Source: Symbiodinium natans (taxonomy: Eukaryota; Sar; Dinophyceae; Suessiales; Symbiodiniaceae). Taken from it: a DNA stretch of 64,000 nucleotides. The stretch spans positions 1-64,000 of the forward strand of contig CAJNDS010002170.1 in assembly GCA_905221605.1 (NCBI GenBank), written 5' to 3'. The translations under genes and the position numbers were made by a program. Positions 32,089-43,120 of this stretch are shown here, piece by piece. Positions within the stretch are counted from its first letter, which is position 1, and the number at the start of each line of letters is the position of its first letter. The notes below the pieces were generated by a model. It was not told the DNA's origin, ran no database searches, and saw only the letters and a list, made by a program, of their open reading frames with translations.

Positions 32089-33720
32089 ATGGCCGTGGCC
32101 GACGGTGAAACCTCCACGGAGCAGCCGCAGAAATGGTGCGGCTACAGCCGCTGTGTCATTGCCAGCATCATGGCAGCCTTGGTGCTGGTGGCTGCGGTCG
32201 TTGCGATCATCATTGCAGCCAACTCGCACAGTGCCTCGCCCGGTCCCTCTCCATTGCCCTTTGGGCCCCTGCGTGGGATTGCCTATGCTGCCCTGCCTTG
32301 CACGGCTGACAACGCTTGCAAGCAGCAGATGCCGAGCCAAGACGTGATGCAGCTCGGCTACAAGACGCAGTGGGGCGCCACCGGTCGCAACGACCTGGGT
32401 GTCATCAAGAACCTTGGTGCCAACACAGTCCGCCTCTACAACTCCTTGGGCTTCGGCCCTGCCACCGACCACAGCGGCTTTCTGGACGAGGCACTGAAGC
32501 AGGGTCTCAACGTTATGCCGGGCATTGATTCCGACCTCGCCTTGCACAACTGCACGAACTTCGACTGCTACGAGACGGTGAAGGCGGTCGTCAAAACCGG
32601 CTTCTCCTTGGGCTTCGCCAAGGGCAAAGACTGGCACCCGGCCATCCACACGGTGCTCATCATGAACGAGGCCGGCTTCTTTGGCCGGGAACCCTAAACC
32701 CTAAACCCTAAACCCTAAACCCTAAACCCTAAACCCTAAACCCTAAACCCTACACCCTCATCCTGAACGAGGCCGACTTCTTTGGCCGGGACGCCAAGTG
32801 CCCGGGTGGCGCCCCCTGGTGCCGGGTCAAGGCGGTGCTCTCCGGGCTGGATGGCCTCCTGGCGGCCGAGAAGGAGGCAGGCATCCGCCCGGGCCGAGTG
32901 AGCCTTGGGCACCAAAATTGGGAACCCCACGTTTTTTCTTTTTTTTTTTGGGAGGGGCCGGGGGGGGGGGGGCCATGATACCCTAGTACTATACTGTACT
33001 CGTAACTCCTAGGAGGAAAAATATGAACCACAAGCCCTTTTAGGGTTCATGTGGCCCCCAAGGAACCTGGCAACCACTTGGTCCTTCAACATCTCGGACT
33101 CCATCGATGGCAAGTGCAAGCAATGCCCTGGGTACTTCGGGTTTCAGGACATGCTGGCAGCTGTGGCCGACCCGTCCATTGCGAAGTATGTTCCTCATAC
33201 TCCCGCGAAAGACCTGGCGGCGGCCTTCGACAAGAGGTGGATCAACGGCCTCAACGTGCAAACGCCCTGGGAAATTGTCCACGATGTCGTCAGCAAGAAC
33301 TATGGCCCGTTCGGGAACAGGTCTTGGTTCATCGGTGAGTTTGGCGCGCTGAACCAGCCACACACAGCCATCCAGAGTGACATGAAGGCCATGGCAGAGC
33401 TGGCCCACAACTCTTCCGATCCATTTCTGGGTGTGACTGTCTTCCAGTTTCAAACCGCGTACCAGATCGGTGGATCTGAGATGGCCTTTGGCTTGTTCGG
33501 GTTGGGCAAGGAGAAGGTGGCCGACACGGGGAACATGTGCAAGCAGAACGGGGAGTGCGGCAAGTGGCCAGTGTACTGCTTGAATGCGAACCTGACCCAT
33601 CTCCCAGCATCGCAGGCGGAACGTGCCGCAGCGGTTGCCAAAGCCTGGGGAGGTAAGGTCACGGGCACTTGCCGCAACTCCACGGTCATTGCAGAGACCG
33701 TTACCGAGATCGTGCTGTAA
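32089..33720 (+). CDS. Membrane-anchored clan GH-A glycosidase/transglucosidase-like protein, three exons
   Basis: Model: exons 32089-32670, 32772-32908 and 33063-33720, giving 458 codons. Both introns (101 and 154 bp) begin GC and end AG before G, and both joins keep frame. Residues about 22-47 form one hydrophobic segment after a short hydrophilic N-terminus, so a type II membrane or signal-anchor protein. The lumenal part starts GPLRGIAYAALPC and has GANTVRLYNSLGF. Asn193-Glu194 in LIMNE fits the acid/base NE motif, and Glu332 in FIGEFG fits the nucleophile of TIM-barrel GH-A enzymes. Overall it resembles beta-1,3-glucan-acting GH17/GH72 proteins; the exact family is uncertain. Such enzymes cut or remodel glucan. 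Oddity: intron 1 is mostly telomere repeat and sits directly after the catalytic Glu194 codon. Confidence 0.75.
32671..32771 (+). other. Proposed 101-bp intron made of telomere repeat with duplicated borders
   Basis: The 35-bp segment 32656-32690 (starts CTCATCATGAACGAGG) recurs at 32757-32791 with two mismatches. Between them are nine or so CCCTAAA units. Using the same offset in both copies gives GAG^GC at the donor and GAG^GCC after the acceptor, and removing 101 bp restores the reading frame. Without splicing the frame meets a TAA in the repeat at 32695-32697. Confidence 0.7.
32909..33062 (+). other. Proposed 154-bp intron 2 with inverted-repeat content
   Basis: Starts GCACCAAAATTGG, has a T tract, a G run and GGGGCCATGATACC, and ends TTCATGTGGCCCCCAAG. 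The outer parts are inverse to each other (GGGGCCA..TGA against TCATGTGGCCCC), so it may derive from a MITE-like element. A related sequence with TTTTTAGGGTTCATGTG lies near 22640. Confidence 0.55.
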
Positions 33721-35098
33721 GGGATCGCGAGGCCCACCATTCGGCTGTTAGAGCCACAGTGTGGAAGCTTTGTTTAATTTTTGCCGCAACGGTCTGATCC
33801 CTGGGTCGTCTTGCGTTGTGCGAGCCCGCAGGTAATGGCACAGCTCGAGCTGCATCGTGAAGTTTGTAGGTCAGCATTGCGGCAAAAGGATCAGGGTTTC
33901 CACATGCCTCCTTCGTGCGCCAGTTGGGCTGCGAGGGAGGCAGTCGGTTGGAACTGTGATAGGCCCCTTGTTTTTTTTTGACGAGAGAAGGATGGTGCAA
34001 GGACAGTGCGACCCCATCGGCTCAGCCAACGAAGCTTTCAGAGTCTTGTAGGAGCAAAGGATTCTGCCGGTATCCATCGGTATCCCGATGATCCCTCAGA
34101 GTGCTGATGGGTAGCAATGTCTTGAGTCTTAAGTATGCCGCAGTTTCCGCGCGACAAGCCCCCGCAAGGTTCAAGCATCTGTCAGTGTACTGCAGTAGTC
34201 GCAGGAACTTGCTGAGGCTTTGTTGAAGCTTCGCTCTTGAGATACCGCCGATGTGCACATTGTGCACAGGGCAGCAACTCCTTCAGCCAATTGCCTTGAA
34301 ACATCCGTTCGTGGCGTGAAAAAAAAATGTGGCCTGTTTTTGTGTTACCTGAACGCGTGAGCTTGTTCACATCTCATCAGCCTGTATCACAGTCTCTGCA
34401 ATGTTGCTGGGCTTGTCGCTCGAGACCATCGACGCCTCACCTGCTCTGTGGCCAATGTGAGAGTCGACCCACTTTGTTGATCCTGCTCCTCCTCCTCCTC
34501 CGCCTCCTCCACGTCCTAGTGTATTTAGTTGCACTGATTCGGATTCGTTGCTTTTCTGTTTTCGCACCTTCTATTGCGACATGAGCGCTGGAGGACGACA
34601 GTGCGTTCGCCATTGCAGCGTTTCCAACACGACTCCATGCCTGCATTGTTCAGCACACCCTCCTGAAACTTCATCATGTCGTACACTTTCGTCAGGCCCT
34701 GATACGCAAATCAGCAACATCCCCGATTTCTTTCTTGACTTTCATAATAGCTTTCGACATGCCCGCCCGACGCGCGGCGTCTTCGAGCTGCCAAAGTGTC
34801 GTCGCGGTGGTGCTGGGCGTCACCTTCGTGGCAGTGCCCGGCTTGTGGCATGGCTTGTATTTAAAGGAACCTACAAAAGATAGACATCCAGCAACTTCTT
34901 GCCCACTGAACCCTGGAGACAAGCCCATTGCTCCTACGTAACAAGGAAAGAACACCCAACAAGGGGAAAACTTATGTTTGCCCCATTGTTTCTAAGCCTT
35001 TCTGAAGGTATCAAGGGGCCCCTAAAATAGTCCCCAAAATAAACTCCTATAAGGCTCCTTATACGGGTCCCCCCCCTGTAGTCCCTTGAAGGTACTTT
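33721..35098. other. Unique sequence; weak coding-like stretches on the minus strand
   Basis: On the minus strand near 34690-34840 one frame reads QLEDAARRAGMSKAIMKVKK. A second frame at about 34590-34705 reads KVYDMMKFQEGVLNNAG. They are in different phases and could be a broken gene or separate exons. Not recognised. A family-A-like remnant lies at about 35000-35098. Confidence 0.3.
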
Positions 35099-35209
35099 GA
35101 GTTTTACCTCACCGGCGGCTACAAAGTGGGCCCCGGCACGCCACAGGGCCACGAGGTGATCCAGGAGGCGGCGAAGCAGGCACCCCGGAGACTCGAGCTT
35201 GATAACTAA
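35099..35209 (+). other. Coding-like fragment ending in a stop
   Basis: Reads EFYLTGGYKVGPGTPQGHE and on, ending in TAA at 35207. It directly abuts an inverted-repeat remnant on the left. Probably a terminal exon; not recognised. Confidence 0.35.
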
Positions 35210-35447
35210 GCAAGAAAATGGAAGGTCTTTTTAACTGCTTGATTCTTTGTTTGTTTACATAGTAGCATATGTATAGATATATATACTGTATGTATACTAT
35301 ATGGTGGTACACTCGATCTGTCCCTCTGGGATGCTCAGAAACCCGATGCTTGAAGTGGAGAGGTGGATCTGGCGACCTCGAAGGTGAAGCTTGGGCACCC
35401 TCCAGCTCCGCCTCCGTCTCCACCGGTGCAGGCGAACCTCCGGCGCA

Positions 35448-35585
35448 TTAGGGTTTAGGGTTTATAGGGTTTATAGGGTTCAGAGGGCTTATAGGGTTTA
35501 TAGGGTTTATAGGGTTTATAGGGTTGATAGGGCTTATAGGGTTTATAGGGTTTAAAGGGTTTATATAGGGTTTATAGGGTTTCGG
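35448..35585 (+). repeat. Variant telomere-like array, 9-mer GGGTTTATA
   Basis: About 13 units, mostly GGGTTTATA rather than GGGTTTA, with GGGCTTATA variants. Followed by GT-rich sequence to 35650 and a coding-like stretch (EPVPEAPAIDSYVVQSQA) ending in TAA at about 35769. Confidence 0.93.
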
Positions 35586-35769
35586 GCTTGTCTCTGTGTG
35601 TGCGCGTGTGCGCGTTCGTGCGTGTTTGTTTGTGTTTGTTTGTTTTTGGACCACCTTCGCACCCAAACCGGACAGTGACACCCAGGAAGGAACCTGTGCC
35701 TGAAGCTCCCGCGATCGACTCGTACGTGGTGCAGTCGCAGGCCAGCAAAGCGCATCAGCATCTATCATA

Positions 35770-36107
35770 ACAATGTTCCCATTGGGTAAGCATGTCAATG
35801 ATGAGGTCCATACAGCATGCGTTGTGTCACATTTGTTGGTGCTGAATTGCTGAATTGCAGGACCTATGAGTCACCATAAACATATGGATTTTTCACTGAC
35901 GAACGAGCAGGACGAATAGTGTTCCCATCTAGAAGAACAAGAAGAAATACCTCAAGGATTCGATGCTGACAGAGAAGCAGCGGAACAGAAACATTGACCG
36001 AAATGCGCTGAACCAAAGCTCATCATGGCTTGTACAGCAAACAGCTATGGAATGCTAAGCCTAAGGGTCCATAAGGGTCTATATGTACTATACAGTATAT
36101 AAGACCT
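35770..36107. other. Unique sequence, nothing recognised
   Basis: A/T-leaning sequence without repeats, inverted repeats of note or a supportable frame. Confidence 0.4.
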
Positions 36108-36408
36108 GAACCCTAAACCCGAAACCCTAAACCCCAAACCCTACAACCCTACAACCCTACAACCCTACAAACCTACAACCCTACGACCCTACAGCCCTAC
36201 AACCCTACAACCCTACAACCCTACAACCCTACAACCCTAAACCCTAAATCCTACAACCCTACAACCCTACAACCCTACAACCCTACAACCCTACAACCCT
36301 ACAACCCTACAACCCTACAACCCTACAACCCTACAACCCTACAACCCTACAACCCTACAACCCTACAACCCTACAACCCTACAACCCTACAACCCCAAAC
36401 CCTTAGGG
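36108..36408 (-). repeat. Variant telomere-like array, octamer CCCTACAA
   Basis: About 30 units of CCCTACAA, with CCCTAAA at both ends and once inside (about 36236-36249). A single-base variant of the telomere unit with one extra base has been amplified. Confidence 0.95.
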
Positions 36409-37219
36409 TAATGTGTTCGCCCCGAAAGGAAGTCGAGGCCGAGCCGCCCGTGCTAAAGGCCTCGGAGGAGCCTGCACCGGCGGTTTCTTGGCTGACACAT
36501 GGGGGGTTTAGGGTTTAGGGTTGGGTTTAGGGTGACATGTGGTGAAAGCCAGTTGTGTGCATTCCATGAGTGGCGGAGTGGACGAAGCATCGGGCACCCA
36601 AAAGTATCGCCAATGAACTGCTCTTAAGCAAACCCGAAACCCTTAAAGACGAACTGTAAACCCCCAAAAGTTGGATCATCATTCTCCTCATGACTCATAC
36701 CCCAAGATGGTTCCTACTGGGAATCCCAGCACGAAGCGTCCACAAGCCCATGCTCCAACTTTATGGAGTTGACTGAAGCTCTCCAGCACGTGCTGCGCCA
36801 GTTGTCAGAGTCGAAAGCCTAAACCCTGAAGCAGAACAGATGAGGCACCGGGCGCCTACATTGAGCAGATCTTCGCAAAGAACCGGGCCACTCGGCCCTA
36901 AACCCTAAACCCCAAACCCCTAACCCCAAACCCCAAACCCTAAACCGGGAGGGGTCACGAGTCTTGCGGAGCTACTGTTCTGCGTGTCAGTGCTTGTTGG
37001 AATAAGGTCCTGTTGACGTCGATCTCTCCCGAACGAACCCAACCCGACAATTTCCTCACCTGAATGCCTGTAAGGCGATATCCCCTGTGCAAGCTATCAC
37101 GTAGCTGCTGGGGTGCAGATTTCTCCTCCGACCTTTAACCCCGCATTGCTGTGGCTAGTCGGGTGGCAAAAAAAAAAACCCTAAACCCTAAACCCCAAAC
37201 CCTAAACCCTAAACCCTAA
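36409..37219. other. Sparse telomere remnants and coding-like scraps
   Basis: A frame reading PRKEVEAEPPVLKASEEP at about 36420-36500 and another reading GAYIEQIFAKNRATR at about 36850-36895 look exon-like, the latter ending at a CCCTAAA block (36895-36945). A second CCCTAAA block is at 37178-37219. TTTAGGG remnants at 36505-36533. Confidence 0.4.
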
Positions 37220-37324
37220 GCTGCCAAGGAATGCGCGGACCAGGCCATGGAGCTGGGTAACCTCCCAACCGTGCAGGCCGAAACCGGGGGTGCAAACGTG
37301 TGCGGCAAGAATATGAAAACATAG
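37220..37324 (+). other. Coding-like fragment after a CCCTAAA block
   Basis: Reads AAKECADQAMELGNLPTVQ and on to TAG at 37322. It starts at the last base of the telomere block. Followed by TA microsatellite at about 37350-37420. Not recognised. Confidence 0.35.
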
Positions 37325-38447
37325 GCCCTGATTTACGTATTAATCACACACACAAGTATATATATATATATATATATAACTATGGTTTTTCAATTATATA
37401 TATAAATATAATACACGTATACTTTTTTCTCAGAGATTTTCGGAGTTAGGGGCACTCTTGGCCTTCCAATGACGATGGGTATGCGGTCATGGAGGCCCAA
37501 ACTTCGGATCATCCGTGTGGAACAAACACCGCCTTTTAAGGGTTTAGGGTTTAGGGTTTAGGGTTTAGGGAAAGTGTGGGGGAGGGGGGGGGGGGCTTGT
37601 ATATTTGGGGGAAATGGTGTGGGTGAGCCCCTCAACTCCCGACTCCCGGATGCGAGACCTGTGGGGGATATGGTGCTACTTGCTGGTGCCAACAGCTGCT
37701 GCATGCCGCTTTTTTTCAGGGGGGGGGGGGGGGCTCTGCACATGATTGCTTGACACTACTGCTTGGCCGCCATCACCCTTATCATTGTCGTCATCATCGT
37801 CATTGCGCCTGCCGTTGGCATGCCCTTGCATGGAGCTCCTGTCTGAGAGAAGATTAGATTCCTTCCAAACATCGTGCTGACAACTCCACGCCCCTCTCCC
37901 CCCCAACCCCCCTCCCCCGCTTTTATTCAATGAGTGGCGCCCCTTTGTAGTCATGTGACAGAACTACCTTTCACACTGTTCACAGGCTTGTGACGAAGTG
38001 GCATCTTGGCGAGAAGCACCATCCTTTCATGTTGTTGACAATGTCACACAGGAACAGGTAGATCCTGCATGCCTGTTGATTGGCGTTGGTGACCTGATAC
38101 ATCTTCAGCAATAGCCTTGGGACCCAAGTACTGCTCCTGCTGTATCCACGAGACCGAGTGCGTACCTTCAATCCGAATGCAAGGCTGCAACGAAACTTGA
38201 GTGCGGCCGCTACTTCATGCTTCTTGGAGCAAGCTCATGGGTGTCGTATATGAGGATCAGCCTTGGTTCAGGGCCCCCCAACCGCAAATCCCCTTCTTTG
38301 CAAACACAGGTTCAGCCACGCGCATCCAGACTGGATCTGCCGCTGCTGCAGTCTGCATGGCGAGGTCCCCCAAGTCGGATTGTTTCTTACCGTTCTTTGA
38401 GGGGGTGCATGCGCTTACGCCTTGCAAATGAATATCATGGCAGCATA
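37325..38447. other. TA microsatellite, TTTAGGG block and unique sequence; no gene called
   Basis: TTTAGGG at 37537-37569, G-rich tract to 37590, second G run at 37720-37733. The remaining sequence to 38447 has no supportable gene. Confidence 0.5.
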
Positions 38448-38553
38448 CATCGGGGGTTTGCGAAAATAGGGGACGCCCCATATAGATCCAAAATCGTAGG
38501 ATTCCCTTAAAATAAGGACCCCAAGAAGATACCTCTAATATCGGAAACCTGAT
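38448..38553 (+). mobile_element. MITE-like element, family A
   Basis: Starts CATCGGGGGTTTGCGAAAAT, has the core AATCGTAGGATTCCC and AATAAGGACCCC, and ends AATATCGGAAACCTGATG. Flanks give no clear duplication. Confidence 0.7.
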
Positions 38554-38809
38554 GACATGCCATAGTTCTGATCTTGGCAGGAGGAAGGTCCGGCCTCAGA
38601 CCAATGGAATGCTTCCGGGCTTCATTGTGTCCATGACTTTTGCTGTCGATTTTGCGATAAACGCTTCTTTGTCTTCTTTCCTTCATTGGCCCACTGACCT
38701 GCTCAAGACACCAGAGTTTGGGCGAGTTTGTGGCCTACGCTGATAGTTTGGGGTTTTGACAGATAGCGGGCCCCAAAACCCTTGAACTTATCTGGCTTTA
38801 CCACCCCAA

Positions 38810-38870
38810 ACCCTAACCCTGAACCCCAAACCCTAAACCCTATAAACCCTAAACCCTATACCCTGCTTCA
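38810..38870 (-). repeat. Interstitial telomere repeat, CCCTAAA with CCCTATAAA
   Basis: Short block immediately upstream of a coding-like island. Confidence 0.9.
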
Positions 38871-38876
38871 AGAAGG

Positions 38877-38993
38877 GAATCTCCCGAGGTCTACAAGGCG
38901 CAGGTGCCACGGATTTCGGGGCTTCCGCCAGAGCCGCCCACGGCGCCCCCGGTGGATCCCTTTGCCGGGCTCCCCATCGCGCATCCCGGCAGG
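38877..38993 (+). other. Exon-sized coding-like island bracketed by telomere repeats
   Basis: 39 codons starting ESPEVYKAQVPRISGLPPEP, GC-rich at third positions and proline-rich. CCCTAAA lies to its left, TTTAGGG begins at 38994. Not recognised. Confidence 0.4.
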
Positions 38994-39062
38994 GTTTGGG
39001 GTTTAGGGTTTGGGGTTTAGGGTTTAGGGCTTAGGGTTTAGGGTTTAGGGTTTAGGGTTTAG
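38994..39062 (+). repeat. Interstitial telomere repeat, TTTAGGG/TTTGGGG
   Basis: About nine units. From 39063 to 39550 unique sequence with a G run at 39122-39136 and no supportable gene. Confidence 0.93.
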
Positions 39063-39549
39063 AGCCAGCTTCAGTCCTGGTCGGAGAGAGAGGGTTTAGA
39101 GCGTATGGAAAACTGATGGGCGGGGGGGGGGGGGGGTCCCAAACACTTCCCAACTTAGGGACCGGGCAGGTCACTTTTAACCTTTTTGGTTGTATAGAAT
39201 CCTACCGCATATACAAGGTTAACCGTTGTTGGGCTAGGGTATTCAGCCCTTATTAAGCCAAACTTGTTTGTTTTTGGGGTTGCTATGAGGATGGAGCACT
39301 TTGAGCGTACATAAGGGTACCGCTTCTTGGGAAATGAATGGCTTGCTGCTGCCTGGCCACGGGGACAAGATGTTGCAAGCATGACATTGGCTGCTTCTGA
39401 GCAATGCTCCCTTCATGCCTGCCCTGTTATGCTGCATGCGCATGCCTCCCACTTCTACACAGCATCCTCAACCCTAATCCAAGCAGAGCATGTTCGGATG
39501 TCCTCTTGAAGCCCTAGATCCTGAAGCGGACTTGCCTTAGGCGGGAGGC

Positions 39550-39805
39550 CCCTAGACCCTAAACCCTAATCCCTAATCCCTATATAATCTCTAATCCCTA
39601 AACCCTAACCCTAAAGCCAAAGCAAGCAGAAAAGCACCTTTAGCCCACTCAGGCCGGGGCCGAGGCCTCAGTGGCTGGCGCGAAAAGATGCGCTGGCAGC
39701 TTGGCGCGGCTTTGGTGACATGTTGCTCTCAGACCTTTTGGCTGCTTATGGTTTAGGGTTTAGGATTTCGGGTTTCGGGTTTAGGATTTCGGGTTTAGGG
39801 TTTCC
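39550..39805. repeat. CCCTAAA block (39550-39616) and TTTAGGG block (39750-39805)
   Basis: Outward-facing pair separated by about 135 bp of unique sequence. Variants CCCTAAT and TTTCGGG are common. Confidence 0.85.
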
Positions 39806-39879
39806 AAAAAAGTGTTTAGGGCGCTGTCACTTCCAGGACTTTTGACAACAGTCAAACATGACACCTGCCCCCTATATTC

Positions 39880-40090
39880 CAGCAGCTGCCACTCCTGAGG
39901 TCATCGACGCGCGGCCAGAGGAACACGGGGGCATCGTGATCCTCCAGGCCAAACGTGACATTCTTCTGCCTTCTATCCGAGGTCATGGGCTCCCCACATG
40001 GGAGCGTACGAAAATAGGGCATAGACCCTCAAATAGCAGGATTCCCTGATAATCAGGACCGGAAAGCCCCAATGGGGGTTGAAGAGGATC
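39880..40090 (+). other. Coding-like fragment followed by a family A MITE-like remnant
   Basis: 39888-39990 has a frame reading AATPEVIDARPEEHGGIVI that looks exon-like. 39997-40090 contains ACGAAAATAGGG, the core AATAGCAGGATTCCC and ATCAGGACC of family A. Sequence to 40520 holds no supportable gene. Confidence 0.4.
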
Positions 40091-40524
40091 CTAGTTGGGA
40101 GTATTCTTCGAGGCTTGAAAACGAGGCTTGAAAACAAAGGCCTTGCAAAGGCTCAGCAATTGGGATGTTTCGTCGAGTTTCCCTTACTTGGGTTTAAGGG
40201 GTTTTTATTTGGAGTATTGTGTCTGCGGGTTTCAAGTGCCGTTTGGTAAGTCTCCGAAACCCGAGGTTGCGAGGCAAGCCGCAAAGAGATGAAAGATGCA
40301 GCATCTTCTCGAATCCAACAGAGACATTGTGACATGGCGAATGTAGTAAACCCCATGATTTACTAAACTTCAAGAGTCACTACATCTCCACTGGTTCGCA
40401 GGCTGTCCTCAGCGATTCACACAGCACCTGGGGCAATAGCAAGGACTGCTGCTGCCATTGTGTCGCACAGGCTCCCACACCAGTCCGCCCAAACCTAGTC
40501 TGGCCGAGACTGGGTGCTCCTGAC

Positions 40525-40694
40525 CCTAAACCCTAAACCCTAAACCCTACACCCTACACTACACTCTAAACCACTACTCTAAACCCTAAACCCTGCTTCA
40601 GCGAGTGCGAGAGTCGAGAAAGCCTAGACCCATGAGAAGCCCTTCAAAGCCTAAACCCTAAACCCTAAACCCTAAACCCTAAACCCTAAACCCC
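40525..40694 (-). repeat. Two CCCTAAA blocks (40525-40590, 40650-40694)
   Basis: The first has CCCTACA and CACTACTCT variants; the second is nearly perfect. Confidence 0.9.
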
Positions 40695-40807
40695 TTGAAG
40701 CCCCCCAAAGCTCGGCAAGGATGCTCAGCGGCTCGAAGATCGACCCGACTGGCTCCGGGCGATCTTGGCGCCTCGCTGCATTCGCTTAAACCACTCTTAT
40801 CCCGGTC

Positions 40808-40930
40808 GGCCCTTGGGACATCTTGTGTTTTCCCTCATTGGGTTTAGGGTTTAGGGTTTAGGGTTTAGGGTTTCAAGAGGATCATATTCATGAATATTTT
40901 TCGGAGGGTTCTAAGGGCCATCCGAGCTAT
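40808..40930 (+). repeat. Dispersed repeat copy with telomere insertion (filled site)
   Basis: Matches 10896-10990 in order: GGCCCTTGGGACAT, CTCATTGGGTTT, CATGAATATTTTTC, GGAGGGTTCTAAGGGCC. Exactly four AGGGTTT heptamers (40846-40873) are present between GGGTTT and CAAGAGG. Confidence 0.85.
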
Positions 40931-42906
40931 GGAATCAATAATAAGAACACCCTTGCCGGGACAACCTTGAGATTCTTTACATGCTGAGGCCACGGCCTCC
41001 TACTCCAGGGTGAAGATGCCCAGATAGGGTTCTATCTCTGGAGCGCTTAGTCGTATCGTCCTTGTGCTGCTGCTCTAAAGTGCAGGTGCGCACGTTAGCC
41101 CCCACCCCTCCACGGCACTCTGAATTTGAGCTCGCCTAGCGCCCCCGGCCTTGCCATTCACATGGAACCGAATCCCTAAACCCTAAACCCTATACCCTAA
41201 ACCCTAAACCCTAAACCCCAAGAAAAAAATCCTAAACCCTAGACCCTGCGCAGGCCACCAACAGGGCCCATGCCAAGAAGCATGGCCACGCAATGGTGCT
41301 TCGCGTCCCCTGGCCGGCACGCGGGATTTGGGGTTTGGGGCCTGCGGCCCTCTTTGCTTGGGGCCCCCGAGAGCTCACTGCAGTTATCCTTTGGGTTCAC
41401 ACCATTCAGGAATTCGAGGACATCACTTGGAGGTTCCGGGTACTAGTACCCTTGGAACCCCGTGATAAGTGTAGTTATTATTGGGTTATTTGTGCAGTTA
41501 GAATTGGGTTTACAAAGGGCCATGAACCTCCACGAAGTACCATGCACCTCCAAGTATCATATTGTCAGTATGATACGGCGGAGCTTTGTGGGCACACGCC
41601 GAGCTAAAGTTGCGACAGAGGCACTTCTCGAACCAAGGCACATCCAACCGAACCGCAGCTCACAGACGCTTGGCTGCAGATGCCTGCGCAAAGCTGAGGG
41701 TGGAGCTTTGGGGGGCAAATCTGAACTGAAGCTTCCTGCGGCACCGGTCCTTGCGCAGTGAGTCTTGCGCAGTGAAGAGAGCTGCAAGACTCTCGGAAGC
41801 CCTCCTGGTGAGCATTCAAGGATCCTCTTGATGACATCAGCCACCCGCATAAACCCTAATTCAAGCTAGCTCGGCTGAACAAAAGATGCGGACCCACAGG
41901 ATTGGATGATCAAAGACTGCGGCAAGAAGTCCCTGCGAGTCTGCGCGAAGGTGAATGAGCGAGAGAGCCTTTGTCTTGAGTTGCTTTCCCGGATGTGCGC
42001 TCTTTCCTCTTTTAGGGTTTAGGGCCTGTAGGGTTCAGGGAGTCATGTTGTTTTTGAGGGTTCAGGGTCGTCTCGGCCCGAACAAGTCGATTCCAGCACC
42101 CCGCCTGAATTTGAAAGGTTCTCCCAACAGTACTCTTTGCCTCTGAACGACGAACTATAAGAACTCTTGAAGAGCAGAAGGACGTGTTTCGCTTTTCAAA
42201 CTTTATGGAACATGCTAAGGTTCGGAATGGAACAACAACTTGAACATTCTTCAGCCGAGGACTTACAACTGGGAGAAGCACTTGATGATGCAGGACTACC
42301 TCTTGAGTCCACAGGCTTTCACCCACGCGCCTTGGACGACGTTAAGTTACACCACCGCAAGGTGAACCACCCGCGCTTGTGCCTTAGCATAGGGTAGCTG
42401 GAGCGGAAGTGGCTGATGCACTTTGGGCCTACTCCCCGCATGTGTTTGCAGACATGTCCGGGTGACTTCCTTATGCGCAGCAGCAGAAGAAGAAGAACAA
42501 CGACAAGAATAACAGCGCTTTCGCGCGATGGGGTTGGTGCTCCGTCAACCCTTCGAGAAGAACAACTAGAAGAGTCATAGACACCGACGGACACAAAGAA
42601 GCAGAATGAACGAAAGAGCTAACGGAATAATTGAGTATTTTCGACACGGAAGAAGCAAGAATGAACACACATGCATCACGATAAAGATCCGCCAAACTTA
42701 AAACAGAACTACCGAAATTGTTGCGGACAGGCAGACAGACACAACACCCCAGACAGCAATTCCAACCAGCACGAACAAGCCAGCCAAAAAACCCTAAACC
42801 CTAAAGTCAGAACTCGTTTTTCCCGATCCCCCCGCGATGCCTGCGGCTCATGAGTCCTGAGCCCTCAAGAACCTGAAGCTTAAAACCCTAAACAATAAAA
42901 CCCCTG
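40931..42906. other. Unique sequence with a CCCTAAA block, a family C element and coding-like scraps
   Basis: CCCTAAA at 41174-41250. A frame QATNRAHAKKHGHAMVLRV follows at about 41255. A family C MITE-like copy spans about 41427-41562 (CTTGGAGGTTC on the left, CACCTCCAAG on the right). Exon-like DADPQDWMIKDCGKKSLRV is at about 41885-41955. No complete gene can be assembled. Confidence 0.4.
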
Positions 42907-42907
42907 A

Positions 42908-43017
42908 ACCCTAAACCCTAAACCCTAAACCCTAAACCCTAAACCCTAAACCCTAAACCCTAAACCCTAAACCCTAAACCCTAAACCCTAAACCTAAACC
43001 CTAAACCCTAAACCCTC
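42908..43017 (-). repeat. Interstitial telomere repeat, CCCTAAA
   Basis: About 16 units, one shortened to CCTAAA. Confidence 0.97.
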
Positions 43018-43021
43018 AACC

Positions 43022-43120
43022 TCCCTTGAGGTGCTCATGCTGGACGCCGACGCCGCGCTGATCCAGCCACAGCTCGACACCCTGCAGCGCATCGCAGCCA
43101 TCCTGGAGCATTCTGCTAGA
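43022..43120 (+). other. Exon-sized coding-like island bracketed by outward-facing telomere arrays
   Basis: 33 codons starting SLEVLMLDADAALIQPQLD. Its last part includes CCATCCTGGAGCAT (43098-43111), which recurs at 43288-43301 beyond the TTTAGGG array. Good coding bias; not recognised. Confidence 0.45.

Noticed and set aside
36108-36408. CRISPR-like regular repetition
   Set aside because: The units are contiguous octamers without spacers, a telomere-repeat variant in a eukaryotic context.
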